From: Nodosilinea sp. PGN35
GTDB taxonomy: Bacteria > Cyanobacteriota > Cyanobacteriia > Phormidesmidales > Phormidesmidaceae
Length of the DNA stretch: 64,000 nt
Direction: 5' to 3'
Assembly: GCF_029109325.1 (NCBI RefSeq)
Contig: NZ_JAQKQJ010000021.1
Coordinates: 302,475 to 366,474, forward strand
Shown: positions 9,444 through 18,645 of the stretch, piece after piece
Layout of the letters: each line of letters opens with the position of its first letter
How positions within the stretch are numbered: position 1 is the first letter of the stretch
Notes under the pieces: model-generated
What the model saw: the letters and a program-made list of their open reading frames with translations, nothing else
Database searches by the model: none
Told to the model about the DNA's origin: nothing
Program-made: the position numbers and the translations under genes

Positions 9444-12400
9444 CTAACTACCTATTTCGTAATGTCCTGGTCGGCAGCGTTCTCTAGTGAGGTTGGAGTG
9501 AAGGTTACTCTCGCCAGCTTTTAAGTTTTGATTTATATCTTTAGTCATAGCGTCTTTTGCGTTGCTGGATAGCCCATTCCCCTTCACCACTTCCCTGGCC
9601 ACTTCCGTAATTCTGCTCAAGTACCCCTCTGATCTCCCTAGCGCCACCGCTGCTCCGTGCCACTGCCACAACTTCGACAGCTCCGGGTGACTCTGTTGCC
9701 ATCCATTCCCTGCCCCCTCTGGATTGATCAGCACCTCATTCCAGTCCTTCCCCTGGTTCGGTGTCAGCCGTTCCACTCCCGGTACCTGCTGTGCCACCCG
9801 CCAGGCCATGGTCTCCCCCGCCACATCCGCATCAAACGCCGCCGCCACCAGCCCCCCATTCCGCAGCACCGTCTTCAGTGCCTCCACTGGCACCCCTCCA
9901 GATCCATCCGTCGAGAGGTAAATTGAAACCCCCTCCGGCCCCCGCTGCGCCCGATCCAGCACCGCTAGCGACATTGCATCAATCGGCGATTCTACTAGCA
10001 ACACTCGGTTCACCGGCCCCTGCCCCGTGCCAATCCAAAACCATCCCTGGTCTCTAGCCGAGCCTGGCGCTAACCCATGGAAATGGTTCGCATCGCCCCA
10101 CGTCCCCCGCAAACTGGCCCCTATGACCTCACCCCGGCTCCAAGTTTGGGCCTGCAACTGGTGGCGCAGAAATACGGCATTCTGATGGTCATCGGCAAAG
10201 ATCAGGCCCCGCTCATTGAGCCGATCCACCAGCACTGCCGGTAGCTTGCGCCCCTCCACCAAATACTCCCGCACCCCTGCCCAGCGATGTTCATTTGCAG
10301 CAGGCACCTCCAATGTTCTGGGTTCTCGCTCTTCAGTTTGGGCATAGGTCGCTACGTGAGCAGGCCCTTGAGAAAAATCCTGCCCTGATAACCACTCCAC
10401 CGCCTGCTTAAACTCCACCCCCTGCACATGCATCACCAGGTCGATTGCCCCACGCCCCCCGGCATCGTCGAGCCAGTCCATAAACAGCGGCCCGCTGATA
10501 CTGATGATGTGGTCGCCATTGCGCCACTTGTGCTTGTCGTGGCGATCGCATTCCAGCCCCAAATGCGCCGCCACATCCTCTAAATCCGCTCCCCGCACCT
10601 CATCAGCAATCTCTTGCAGCGTTGGCCCTTGAGCAGGTTTTATGGGTTTGGGCTGGGGCAGATCGGGAGATGGTGAATCCTGCGCGGGTACCGCTGTCGC
10701 TTGCTCCTGCTGCCATAGCGGATCTGGGCCAGGTTGTGGTCCTAGGCCAGCAGGTTGCCCTGTCCGAAAGGGTTCTACATCAAACAAGCTCTGCACCTGA
10801 AATTCAGGCTCCTCAACGCTTGGGGTATCAACCACAGCTTCGGGTTCAGGCGGTGATGCTTCCTCCACAGCGATGGCTAGCGGTTGATGGGGGTGAACGG
10901 CGATCGCCCCCTCTCCATCAGCAATCACCACCTCTCCATGCCCGGTCAGTTTGTCCAAGTACTTGTGCAAACTCTGCACCGGGAACCCTGCCACTCGTAC
11001 CCGTCCAAGTTCCTTGACCCCAGACTCCATACTGGTACCAATCATCTCCAGATGCTCAATCAAGGGCCAAGCGCCTTCAAAAAACGCCTCATAGAACCGC
11101 TGATCCGGCGACTTCACCAGCACGATCGCATCGGGATACTGCTCTTTCACCTCCAGGTATTGCCGCATGTCGCTGGGCATCTGCGATCGCTCATCCTCCG
11201 GTTCTTGCGGGGACACTTCGGGCTCCACCTGAGCCTGAATCTGAACCTGGGCTGCTTCGGCGAACCCCTGCTGCACAATGTTTTTGGAAAAAATCTGAGC
11301 AAAAGCGCGGTCTGGAATTCGCGACTCCCCGCCCTGCAAACTCTGCACCGCCGTCTCCTTAAACTCGATCTGACCTTCGCCGCGCACCCGAAACACCATC
11401 TCCGAGTCGATGAACATATCCCCGTTTTGAGTCAGGTAGTGGGTCAGGTACAGCTCATCGCCCTGCCGCTCGACCACCAGCGGAATAAACGGCTCATTCT
11501 CAATCCGCAGGTGAAACTCCTGGGAGGTCATCACGTCCTGCTCAATCCCCGCATTTCTCAAAAATCGTAGAATCCGTTTTTCCAGTTGGCCCATCGGGGG
11601 CGGATTGGGCACAACCGGGGACACCAAATCCTCTGCTGGTTCTACCGGTTCTGGGCTGGGTTGACTTGCGATCGCGGGCGCAACCGGCTGAGAAACAATC
11701 GGTGGCTTCACCTCCTGTATCTCCACCTTCTCCAAGGTCGGCAACGACACCCCCATTAACTGCCGCGCCACCTCCTTAAACTCAAACGCCGCCAGAGTGT
11801 AGTTCCGCTGCTGCATCACTACCCCCAACACCCGCTCCAAACGTTCTGGCGGGATGACGACTTCCATGCGATCGGCGACCGAGTAAAAATCCGACCCCGC
11901 TGCCACAATCAGCGCCTCATCTAGGTAGTACCGCCCGCCTGATTCCTTCGACTTGGGCGCTTGCAGAATGAACCCCTGCCCCGCCTGCTGCGGCTTCAGC
12001 AGCAACAACTCATCCAGGGTCTTCACCGTCCCCTGCCGATTGGTCAGATCGGTCAAGAACCGAAACACCTGCTGCGGCTCCTTCAACGCCACCGGCTCCT
12101 TGGTCAGCTCCGACTCAATATCAAAGCCCTTGGGCATAATCAGCCCTTGGCAGACCTCGCCCCGGTAGTCGGTATAGTTCACCAGCTTGCCGTTGGAGTA
12201 TTTCTCAAACGCCTTGATCAAGTTGCCCGTGAAGATCTGCCGGTTGACCCGCCCTGCCTCCTGTTGCCTGTCGAACAGCGAGTACACGCTATTGCCGAAC
12301 CAGTCCTCGGTTTGCACCGTGGCGTCGAGCGAGCCGCTTCGCCCGGTGTTGAACTTCGACAACGGCACCGTAATCTGCCTGGCCGAATCTGCCACCAAAA

Positions 12401-15400
12401 TCCTCAACTTCCAGCGGTTCGGTGCCGCCGGGCTCCCAGATCGCTTTTTGGCATCGGCCCCTGCCACCACCCCATAGAGAATCGTCTTGCTAGCCGGGGT
12501 TACCAACCGCAGTGGTGTCCCCGGCACAAAGGTTTCTAGCACGCCAGAGACATGCATGAACTGCTGCTCAATGCGATCGCTGAGCTTCTCAATGGCCTTA
12601 CTGTCTTGCTTTTGGGCGATCGTCGCCTGCCGATACTGGGCTGTTTCTGATTCCAACTGGCTAATTGTCGCCGCCACCTGTTGCCTCGCCTGGGTGGCCA
12701 GAGTATCTGGGTCGTGGGCTTCTACCGACGTTACCTCCGTCAACCCCACCGACTCGCGCACCGCATTGATCGCCTGAAGCTGGGTCAAGGGCTTACTCTC
12801 ACTCTTAGCCTCCACCAACTCCAGATACACCGGCCCCGTGAACTCGCTGGCCGTCTCGCTGTCATCGGCCATCACCTCCATTCGCGCTAGGGGACGAGCA
12901 TCGAGATCCAGCTGATCCGCCTCCAGAATGTTCTCTCCCATCGCCCTGGCCTGATCCACCAGATCGCGGTATTCCGACTCAATCAGGCTGTAGACCGCTT
13001 CTTGTTCGACAATGGGCAACAGCGGAATCCGCCCGGTCACCTTCTTGATCAGGGCAATATCTGAGCCCCCGCTATCCCCTTGGGCCGACGGGAAGTCCAG
13101 CTTGGCATTCAGGTCTGGATCATCCGCCAGCAGTTCCGTCACCACCTGCTCCCCGTAAGGGTTCATAAAATCCACCACGGTGTTGAGGGAAATATCCGTC
13201 TCTCTCGCCGCCGTGGTGTTGGCATTCAGACTGGCCATCTTCCGGCAGAGGATTGCCCCCGGTCGCTTTTCTGCCGGAAGGTCTCCCATCAACAGCGTGT
13301 AGTTCGGTAGTGCCACCTGCCCAGTGCGATGCACCCGGCCCAGCATCTGCATAAACACATTGATGTCCCGCTCCGCCTGAGCCACAATCATGTGGCGAGG
13401 CCGCTGGTCAGCAAATTTCTCTGAGGCATGGAGCGAAATCCCCGTGGAGCCCGAGCAGTTCAGCAGAATGACGTCCGCATCGCCCGCATTAAACCGGGCT
13501 ACGGCATCGATCCTGCCCTTAGCTGTCTTTTCCTCACTTAGTCGAACCTTGTAGGCCATAGCGCCATCAGCTCCGTACTCGATGCCCGCCTTGCGCCCGG
13601 TGACTTCGGTAACCTGGTAGCCAGAGCGCTCTAGCTGCTGCTCAATGTAGTCAATCGGGCTGATGGGAATGCCCGTGAAATCGGACTCGCGAATACAGTC
13701 CAGCGCTTCCTCGTAGGCTAGAACCGCCTCGGCTCCAAGTTGGTCATCGCTGAGTCGCAACCGGGTGGAGTGGCCCTGGTAGTCTGTCACCACCACGTCC
13801 CTAGATCGCTCCAAATACCGCTCCAGCAGATCTCCAAAGGAGAGGCTCATGGCATCCCCAGGGCTCAAATCCTGGGACTCGGCATAGGCTTCGATGAAGC
13901 TGCCCATGGTATTGGCCACCGTAATCACGGGCTTCTCACCTCGGTTCAGTGCCGCAATGGCCTCTTCTACCGTCGCATCCGCCTTTTGGGCCAGCAATCC
14001 CTGCTCAATGCAGTTGTGCATCAGCGAGGTAAAGTTGGTACTCCTGGCTCCCAGATCGCCAATCGCTCTATCCTGCCCCAGGGCCTTCGCTTCTGCCTTA
14101 GCCTGATCACTAATCGCCTTCACCGCCTTCTGCTTAGCCCGGTCAAAGTCCTTAATCGCTCGCATCGCCGCCGAGAAGTCGTCCGCCACCTCCCGATCTA
14201 CTGGCACCGTCTTGGCCTGAAACGAAATGCCCTCGTAAGACCGCTCTCGCCTGAGCATCTGCCCCGAGGCGACAAACTTGCTGGCGACAATCTGCTGGAG
14301 GGGCACGCCTCCACGGGTAAGGATATTCTCCAGCGCCGTCATGCTGCTAACCCCTAGCCTCAGGTCAGTGCGCCGGGCATACAAATCCATCACATCGGCC
14401 CGTTTGGCGTAGGTCGCCGACGAGTAAAACACCCCTGATGACAGGTCGATCAACTCCCGCACAAAGTCTGCTCGATCCGGTGGCCCCGCTTCCTTCCACC
14501 CGCCCTTGCTGCCCCCCGCCTGGTGAGCCTCATCGAGGATCAAAATGGCATTAGGAGCCATCCGCCTCAGGAACGTGCGCCGTAACGGTTCCTTTTTCCC
14601 TACCGTTTGGAGCTGGCTGTAGGTGGTAAACACAGCGCTGTAGCGGCCCAGGTTGCCCCGTTGAATCATTGCCTGCATTTCCGCCTGTTGCTTGGCGGCC
14701 ACGGCAGTCTTTAACGACGCGCCATTGGCCAGGGGAATCTCGGTGCCGCTATCGGTAATGAAGGGCGTAAACCGCTGCATTCCGATGTCGCCCACATCCC
14801 GCATCATGTCGGCGTAGAGGGGTTTGTCCTTAGTGATGAACAACGCGATCTTCCCCTGCTGCTGGGCGTAGCGCATAATGCTGGCGCAGATCCGGCCCTT
14901 GCCAATGCCGGTCTGATCGCCCGTAATGAAACCCGCTCCCTGCTCAATATTGCTGATCGCCAGGGCTGAGGCATCGACTTGCTCAGCGCTGAAGTAGCCG
15001 TGCAGTTCAGAAACGGAACCATAGCCCAGTCGGGTAGCCAGGTATGTATCAATGTCGCCGTGGTGCTGCTCAAAACGCTCCAGCGCCTGCTGGGCCGCGC
15101 TGGCCATGTTGAAGGGAATCAGAGTTTGGGTTGAAAAGCCCTTGCTCTTGGGCACATAGGCCACCTGCCGGGGCTGGACATCATAGGTGTCTGCCGACGG
15201 TGCCACAGCCTCGCCAGTTGAAAGAGGAGTATTCATAATCAGGTCTGGGTGAAGGGTTACAGACTCAGTTCGGCCAGCCACGCCTCTAGCGTGGTCTCGT
15301 CGTGCAGGCTGATCCAGTCCAGATAGTCCAGGTAGCTGGGGGTTACGGGCGTTACCGGAAAGATCCCCCCGTAATAGCCCAGTCGTTCCTGAAACCGCCA

Positions 15401-16718
15401 GTTGCTCCGAATCAAGGTCTCCGCCCACTGCTGCCGCCAATACTCCAGGGCGAAGTCTGGGTTGTCCTCCGGATCCAGTATCGGCGTGTGCTGAACCGGG
15501 TCTAATTCGCTGAGGGTGGTGGCCAGCCCTTGTTGGGTCTCGATCTGAGAGGTTTCCGAGACGGAGGCCTGAATCATTCTGTCCAACCGAGTTTGCATTA
15601 GCTGTAGGTAAGTCGCTTCGCTCAGGTGATCCAGTTCGGGCGGCACCTTGACGATGAACAGTGTTCCCAGGCCCTCCAACGTCCAGAGGTTGGGAAAGCT
15701 GGGATACTGGCTGGTCATGAACGGGTACGTCCAGGGGGATACGGGCCTGGTGGATAGGTTCATGGGGAAGTAGCTCCTTTAATTCGGTAAACGATGTGTA
15801 GATGGTCGGCACCTCAGCGGCAGGCAGGGGGCGACTTGATTTACCCCGCCCCTCAATCACAATCACGTCGATAGGAAACCCAGCGCCCTGCTTGCGGTAC
15901 AGGTCACCCCAGATAGATAGGTGCTGGGTGACCCGGTAATTCGCATAAAGCAGATAGTAAAAGGCACGACTCTCACGGCTGTTGTAGCGCTCAGAGCGGT
16001 GTTCGTCTTCACGACCTTGCTTACCTCCTAAAATCAGCACTCCGCGACCGCCCTCTTTCATCACCGTCAGCGCCTTTAGGGCGATCACCTGATCGATCTG
16101 AGTTGTCCAAGTATCAGCAATGGGGAAGCGGCGGGTGTGGCGCTGCGCGTCTTTGACCACTCCAAAAGGTGGGTTACAGATGACAACATCCACCTGGGTA
16201 GCGGGCTTGTAAATCAGGGCATCGGCCTGGGTGAGCTGGCGAAAGCTTCGGGTTTGGAGTTCAGCCCAGCGATCACCATTTAGCTCATTAGCGATCACGT
16301 TCTCTGGGTTAGCCCCAATCAGCAGCGCTCCATTCCCAGCGGTGGGTTCATAGACTGTCTTGTCAGCATCGATCTCACCCAAAACCGAGGCCAGATAAGC
16401 GATCGGAATCGGCGTACTGTAGGCCTGCTGCAACACTGAAGTGGATGACCGCACGCTCAAATTGGGCTGTCGTTGGAGCAAATCCACCAGGCGATCGTAG
16501 GCCTCGTGGGTAGTCTGAGCATCCATGGCGATCTGCCGACCGGCTCGCACCACCGCTGCTTCAATGGATTCATCGACAACCTTGGCCAGCGCAGTCCCCG
16601 GCTGTACGGGGTCATCAAGAACAGACGCTGCAAACCGCCTGGCTTCGACAATAGAACCAAAGCCCTGACCCGATAGGAAATAGGACGCATAGGCCTCAGC
16701 CAACTGAGGATGGCCCAT
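9444..16718 (-). CDS. N6-adenine methylase / Strawberry-notch-type helicase / Toprim primase-like giant protein
   Basis: One uninterrupted frame of 2424 codons, start supported by GGAG nine bases before ATG 16718. Residues 1-320 are an N6 DNA methylase: EPTAGNG (124-130, SAM binding) and NPPF (182-185, catalytic). From about 520 follows a Strawberry-notch-type SF2 helicase: GDQTGIGKG Walker A (600-608), DEAH (729-732), QMLGRVHRTGQ motif VI (about 1124). The C-terminal third has Pro/Glu-rich linkers and ends in a DUF3991/Toprim-like primase region (VESPIDAM near 2240, then AAFDADVAGE). Such megaproteins are typical of cyanobacterial plasmids and conjugative elements, where a role in DNA processing or anti-restriction is suspected but not shown. 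Codons of about 320-494 read as an Arg/Gly-rich, protein-unlike stretch that overlaps another gene (15257-15763). An internal in-frame ATG at 15236 would start the helicase alone. It may therefore be made as one fusion or as two proteins. Confidence 0.85.
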   Translation of the reverse strand: MGHPQLAEAYASYFLSGQGFGSIVEARRFAASVLDDPVQPGTALAKVVDESIEAAVVRAGRQIAMDAQTTHEAYDRLVDLLQRQPNLSVRSSTSVLQQAYSTPIPIAYLASVLGEIDADKTVYEPTAGNGALLIGANPENVIANELNGDRWAELQTRSFRQLTQADALIYKPATQVDVVICNPPFGVVKDAQRHTRRFPIADTWTTQIDQVIALKALTVMKEGGRGVLILGGKQGREDEHRSERYNSRESRAFYYLLYANYRVTQHLSIWGDLYRKQGAGFPIDVIVIEGRGKSSRPLPAAEVPTIYTSFTELKELLPHEPIHQARIPLDVPVHDQPVSQLSQPLDVGGPGNTVHRQGAARTGSPERSDLPTANANSVGQNDSGLRLGNLSDRDPTRAGHHPQRIRPGSAHADTGSGGQPRLRPGVLAAAVGGDLDSEQLAVSGTTGLLRGDLSGNARNPQLPGLSGLDQPARRDHARGVAGRTESVTLHPDLIMNTPLSTGEAVAPSADTYDVQPRQVAYVPKSKGFSTQTLIPFNMASAAQQALERFEQHHGDIDTYLATRLGYGSVSELHGYFSAEQVDASALAISNIEQGAGFITGDQTGIGKGRICASIMRYAQQQGKIALFITKDKPLYADMMRDVGDIGMQRFTPFITDSGTEIPLANGASLKTAVAAKQQAEMQAMIQRGNLGRYSAVFTTYSQLQTVGKKEPLRRTFLRRMAPNAILILDEAHQAGGSKGGWKEAGPPDRADFVRELIDLSSGVFYSSATYAKRADVMDLYARRTDLRLGVSSMTALENILTRGGVPLQQIVASKFVASGQMLRRERSYEGISFQAKTVPVDREVADDFSAAMRAIKDFDRAKQKAVKAISDQAKAEAKALGQDRAIGDLGARSTNFTSLMHNCIEQGLLAQKADATVEEAIAALNRGEKPVITVANTMGSFIEAYAESQDLSPGDAMSLSFGDLLERYLERSRDVVVTDYQGHSTRLRLSDDQLGAEAVLAYEEALDCIRESDFTGIPISPIDYIEQQLERSGYQVTEVTGRKAGIEYGADGAMAYKVRLSEEKTAKGRIDAVARFNAGDADVILLNCSGSTGISLHASEKFADQRPRHMIVAQAERDINVFMQMLGRVHRTGQVALPNYTLLMGDLPAEKRPGAILCRKMASLNANTTAARETDISLNTVVDFMNPYGEQVVTELLADDPDLNAKLDFPSAQGDSGGSDIALIKKVTGRIPLLPIVEQEAVYSLIESEYRDLVDQARAMGENILEADQLDLDARPLARMEVMADDSETASEFTGPVYLELVEAKSESKPLTQLQAINAVRESVGLTEVTSVEAHDPDTLATQARQQVAATISQLESETAQYRQATIAQKQDSKAIEKLSDRIEQQFMHVSGVLETFVPGTPLRLVTPASKTILYGVVAGADAKKRSGSPAAPNRWKLRILVADSARQITVPLSKFNTGRSGSLDATVQTEDWFGNSVYSLFDRQQEAGRVNRQIFTGNLIKAFEKYSNGKLVNYTDYRGEVCQGLIMPKGFDIESELTKEPVALKEPQQVFRFLTDLTNRQGTVKTLDELLLLKPQQAGQGFILQAPKSKESGGRYYLDEALIVAAGSDFYSVADRMEVVIPPERLERVLGVVMQQRNYTLAAFEFKEVARQLMGVSLPTLEKVEIQEVKPPIVSQPVAPAIASQPSPEPVEPAEDLVSPVVPNPPPMGQLEKRILRFLRNAGIEQDVMTSQEFHLRIENEPFIPLVVERQGDELYLTHYLTQNGDMFIDSEMVFRVRGEGQIEFKETAVQSLQGGESRIPDRAFAQIFSKNIVQQGFAEAAQVQIQAQVEPEVSPQEPEDERSQMPSDMRQYLEVKEQYPDAIVLVKSPDQRFYEAFFEGAWPLIEHLEMIGTSMESGVKELGRVRVAGFPVQSLHKYLDKLTGHGEVVIADGEGAIAVHPHQPLAIAVEEASPPEPEAVVDTPSVEEPEFQVQSLFDVEPFRTGQPAGLGPQPGPDPLWQQEQATAVPAQDSPSPDLPQPKPIKPAQGPTLQEIADEVRGADLEDVAAHLGLECDRHDKHKWRNGDHIISISGPLFMDWLDDAGGRGAIDLVMHVQGVEFKQAVEWLSGQDFSQGPAHVATYAQTEEREPRTLEVPAANEHRWAGVREYLVEGRKLPAVLVDRLNERGLIFADDHQNAVFLRHQLQAQTWSRGEVIGASLRGTWGDANHFHGLAPGSARDQGWFWIGTGQGPVNRVLLVESPIDAMSLAVLDRAQRGPEGVSIYLSTDGSGGVPVEALKTVLRNGGLVAAAFDADVAGETMAWRVAQQVPGVERLTPNQGKDWNEVLINPEGAGNGWQQSHPELSKLWQWHGAAVALGRSEGYLSRITEVAREVVKGNGLSSNAKDAMTKDINQNLKAGESNLHSNLTRERCRPGHYEIGS
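15257..15763 (-). CDS. Overlapping 168-residue protein nested in the methylase/helicase frame
   Basis: A second minus-strand frame lies wholly inside the 2424-codon frame, between the methylase and helicase parts. Its ATG at 15763 follows AAAGGAG with ten bases of spacing, one of the better ribosome binding sites in the operon. It stops 20 bases before the in-frame helicase ATG at 15236. Its translation has a normal residue mix (Trp, Tyr, Leu-rich, acidic C-terminus ending AWLAELSL), while the larger frame over the same bases is Arg/Gly/Pro/His-rich. I recognise no family. The context suggests a small partner of the methylase or helicase. Either this is the true gene here and the large frame is open by chance, or both are translated. 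Confidence 0.6.
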   Translation of the reverse strand: MNLSTRPVSPWTYPFMTSQYPSFPNLWTLEGLGTLFIVKVPPELDHLSEATYLQLMQTRLDRMIQASVSETSQIETQQGLATTLSELDPVQHTPILDPEDNPDFALEYWRQQWAETLIRSNWRFQERLGYYGGIFPVTPVTPSYLDYLDWISLHDETTLEAWLAELSL

Positions 16719-16783
16719 GGTGGTAATCTCCGGGAATGGATGGTCGAGGTAGATGCCGGAGAATCCCTGATTGCTGTAGTGGC

Positions 16784-18313
16784 TCAGCCCAGCTCCATCT
16801 GGGCCTTGGGTTGGTGCTGGGCCTGCTGTTTCACCAACTGCATCCGCTGCTCCAATCGCTCAAAGTGGAGCAAATCCTGCTGGTTCAGCCGGGAGACGAC
16901 GTTGCTGTGATGTCGCTCAAAAACGACACCCCGACCCCACTTGTCAGTGACGCGCAGCAGGTCGTCGGTGCCCACTTCCAGCTTGAACTGGCCCCCTTCC
17001 TTATTCCAGGTATTGGCGTAGACGTGGCTCTGGAGGAAGCCCCGAACGGTATGTTCGACTCTGCGGGTGCGAGCGGCATAGACGGTTTCCACGTCCAGCT
17101 TGCCCTGGGGTATGGCCGCTCGGTTGTGGCGCAATTGGGTCAACTCCTGCCGCTGAAAATCGCTGACCCGCTCTGCTACCGATACCACCTCAATACTTCT
17201 ACCCAGCCCGACGGATTTCGTTACCAGCACCTGCATGAGCTCCCCCTGCTGGTCTCGCAGGCTGTAATCGCCAGCGGATTTGCGGCTGAGGTTGTAGTCC
17301 CCAATCTGATACAGGTTTTCTCCCGTGCGTTCGTGGCCCCGCTGAAATAGCTCCACCACCGCTCGCGCCATCTGGTGGTTGCGCCGGTTCTCCAGGTGTT
17401 GGCTCAGCCACTGGGTGATGCGAACATCGAGAGTTGGTCGTTGCCAGTTCTCCGTCGTCGCCTTCAGCAGGGTTTTGGTCGGACTATTTTCCGATCGCTC
17501 CACTTCCCGATTCAGGACGGCGATCGCTGGTGGGGTCGAACCATTGCGGGATAGTTCTGGCTGAGCTGCCTCTGTTGCAACGGCTGGAGAGAGCCGAGTC
17601 TCCAACTCCAGGAATGCGGCCCGATCAGTGTCCTGCAACTGGTTGGACACGACGGCCCCGTCACGAACCACCAAAAGCACCTGATTATCCCGACTGATGC
17701 TCAGATGGTGACCACTCTGTTTGATGCGGTAGTCACCAACGGCTACGGCATCATAAATGGGCTGGGCCTCGTTGAGAGGATTAATCAGCCGGGCTGCGAT
17801 CTGAGCTACACCCTCTGAGTCAACTGCCAAATCTGGCGATGGAGCCGCAGGGGTTTTCCCGTTGCGGCCATTTACGACTGGACTGGGAACGGCAGGCTCG
17901 AATTTCTCCGTAGCCTCCCCAATCTGCATCTGAATCTGGTTAACGGTTACAGTTCCGTCCCGCTCTTCGCGAAATAGCACCGTGCCGCGATCGCGGATCT
18001 CAATCGCCGGGACTTTGCCCCGATACGCGTCTGGATCAACGCCTGGGGTAACCGGTTGCTGAATGGCATCGAGAATCACCTTCAAGCTGTTGGGGTTCAG
18101 CTCTCGCCGAATCGTGCCATCGGCTAGTTGACCGTAAACCACCCGCTGACCCAGCTGAATCCGTAGGTCATCCTGACCCGCTCGGGGGAGTGTCGGAGAC
18201 TGCTGGAAGGTCATCGCTAGCCGCTGACTCACCTGAGTTAGGGCCATCACCAGCTGCACCTCATCTTCTTGAATGGCCTGGGCTTCCTGGGGACTAATCA
18301 CAAAGGGATTCAT
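16784..18313 (-). CDS. Conserved-element protein of unknown function (509 residues)
   Basis: No family recognised. The protein is soluble, with no signal peptide or membrane segment. Two stretches resemble each other: one near residues 190-245 containing VGDYRIKQSGHHLSISRD and one near 340-390 containing IGDYNLSRKSAGDYSLRD. Both run into Asp/Glu-Arg-rich ends, which suggests an internal duplication. The middle (about 145-175 and 250-290) is Pro/Ser/Asn-rich linker. Its ATG overlaps the TGA of the preceding 111-residue gene by four bases, so the two are translationally coupled, and the methylase gene follows 65 bases later. Position between the VirD4 coupling protein and the DNA-processing megaprotein suggests a relaxosome or DNA-transfer accessory role. 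That is inference from context only. Confidence 0.75.
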   Translation of the reverse strand: MNPFVISPQEAQAIQEDEVQLVMALTQVSQRLAMTFQQSPTLPRAGQDDLRIQLGQRVVYGQLADGTIRRELNPNSLKVILDAIQQPVTPGVDPDAYRGKVPAIEIRDRGTVLFREERDGTVTVNQIQMQIGEATEKFEPAVPSPVVNGRNGKTPAAPSPDLAVDSEGVAQIAARLINPLNEAQPIYDAVAVGDYRIKQSGHHLSISRDNQVLLVVRDGAVVSNQLQDTDRAAFLELETRLSPAVATEAAQPELSRNGSTPPAIAVLNREVERSENSPTKTLLKATTENWQRPTLDVRITQWLSQHLENRRNHQMARAVVELFQRGHERTGENLYQIGDYNLSRKSAGDYSLRDQQGELMQVLVTKSVGLGRSIEVVSVAERVSDFQRQELTQLRHNRAAIPQGKLDVETVYAARTRRVEHTVRGFLQSHVYANTWNKEGGQFKLEVGTDDLLRVTDKWGRGVVFERHHSNVVSRLNQQDLLHFERLEQRMQLVKQQAQHQPKAQMELG

Positions 18314-18645
18314 GCCACCCTCCCCTGCACCAGCGCCAGACCACCCAACCGATCAATCACCACCTCACCACCGACTTGGAAAAAGGCCAACTGGTCATCC
18401 AGGCGATATTCCACGCAGCCGGGCTGGTAGTCGGGCAGGCAGTCTCTGGAGAAGATCAGCACTCCGCCGACCGACCGCAGGTAGGGTACATCGTCAAACA
18501 ACACCTCCACCACCTGAGGCACATAACCAGGGGGTAACGGAGGTAAAGCTTTTGCTTCAGCCAGGGCGGGTAGCTGCTCTGGATGCTGACTCAAGTACGA
18601 CGTAGCTCCTGGGGAAAGGCCCCAAGTTGTAATGTCCTGGTTCAT
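18310..18645 (-). CDS. Small unknown protein of the transfer operon (111 residues)
   Basis: Not recognised. A soluble acidic protein whose C-terminal 60 residues alternate hydrophobic and polar residues as in a small beta-rich domain (RSVGGVLIFSRD, VEYRLDDQLAFFQVGGEVVI). Both ends overlap neighbours by four bases, with the VirD4 gene upstream and the 509-residue gene downstream, so it is translated as part of the same operon. No signal peptide, membrane span or catalytic motif is visible. Confidence 0.7.
   Translation of the reverse strand: MNQDITTWGLSPGATSYLSQHPEQLPALAEAKALPPLPPGYVPQVVEVLFDDVPYLRSVGGVLIFSRDCLPDYQPGCVEYRLDDQLAFFQVGGEVVIDRLGGLALVQGRVA

Noticed and set aside
9657..14357. Many plus-strand open frames up to 228 codons antisense to the methylase/helicase
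   Set aside because: They are Pro/His/Arg/Leu-rich shadows of a GC-rich gene with clear domain motifs on the minus strand.
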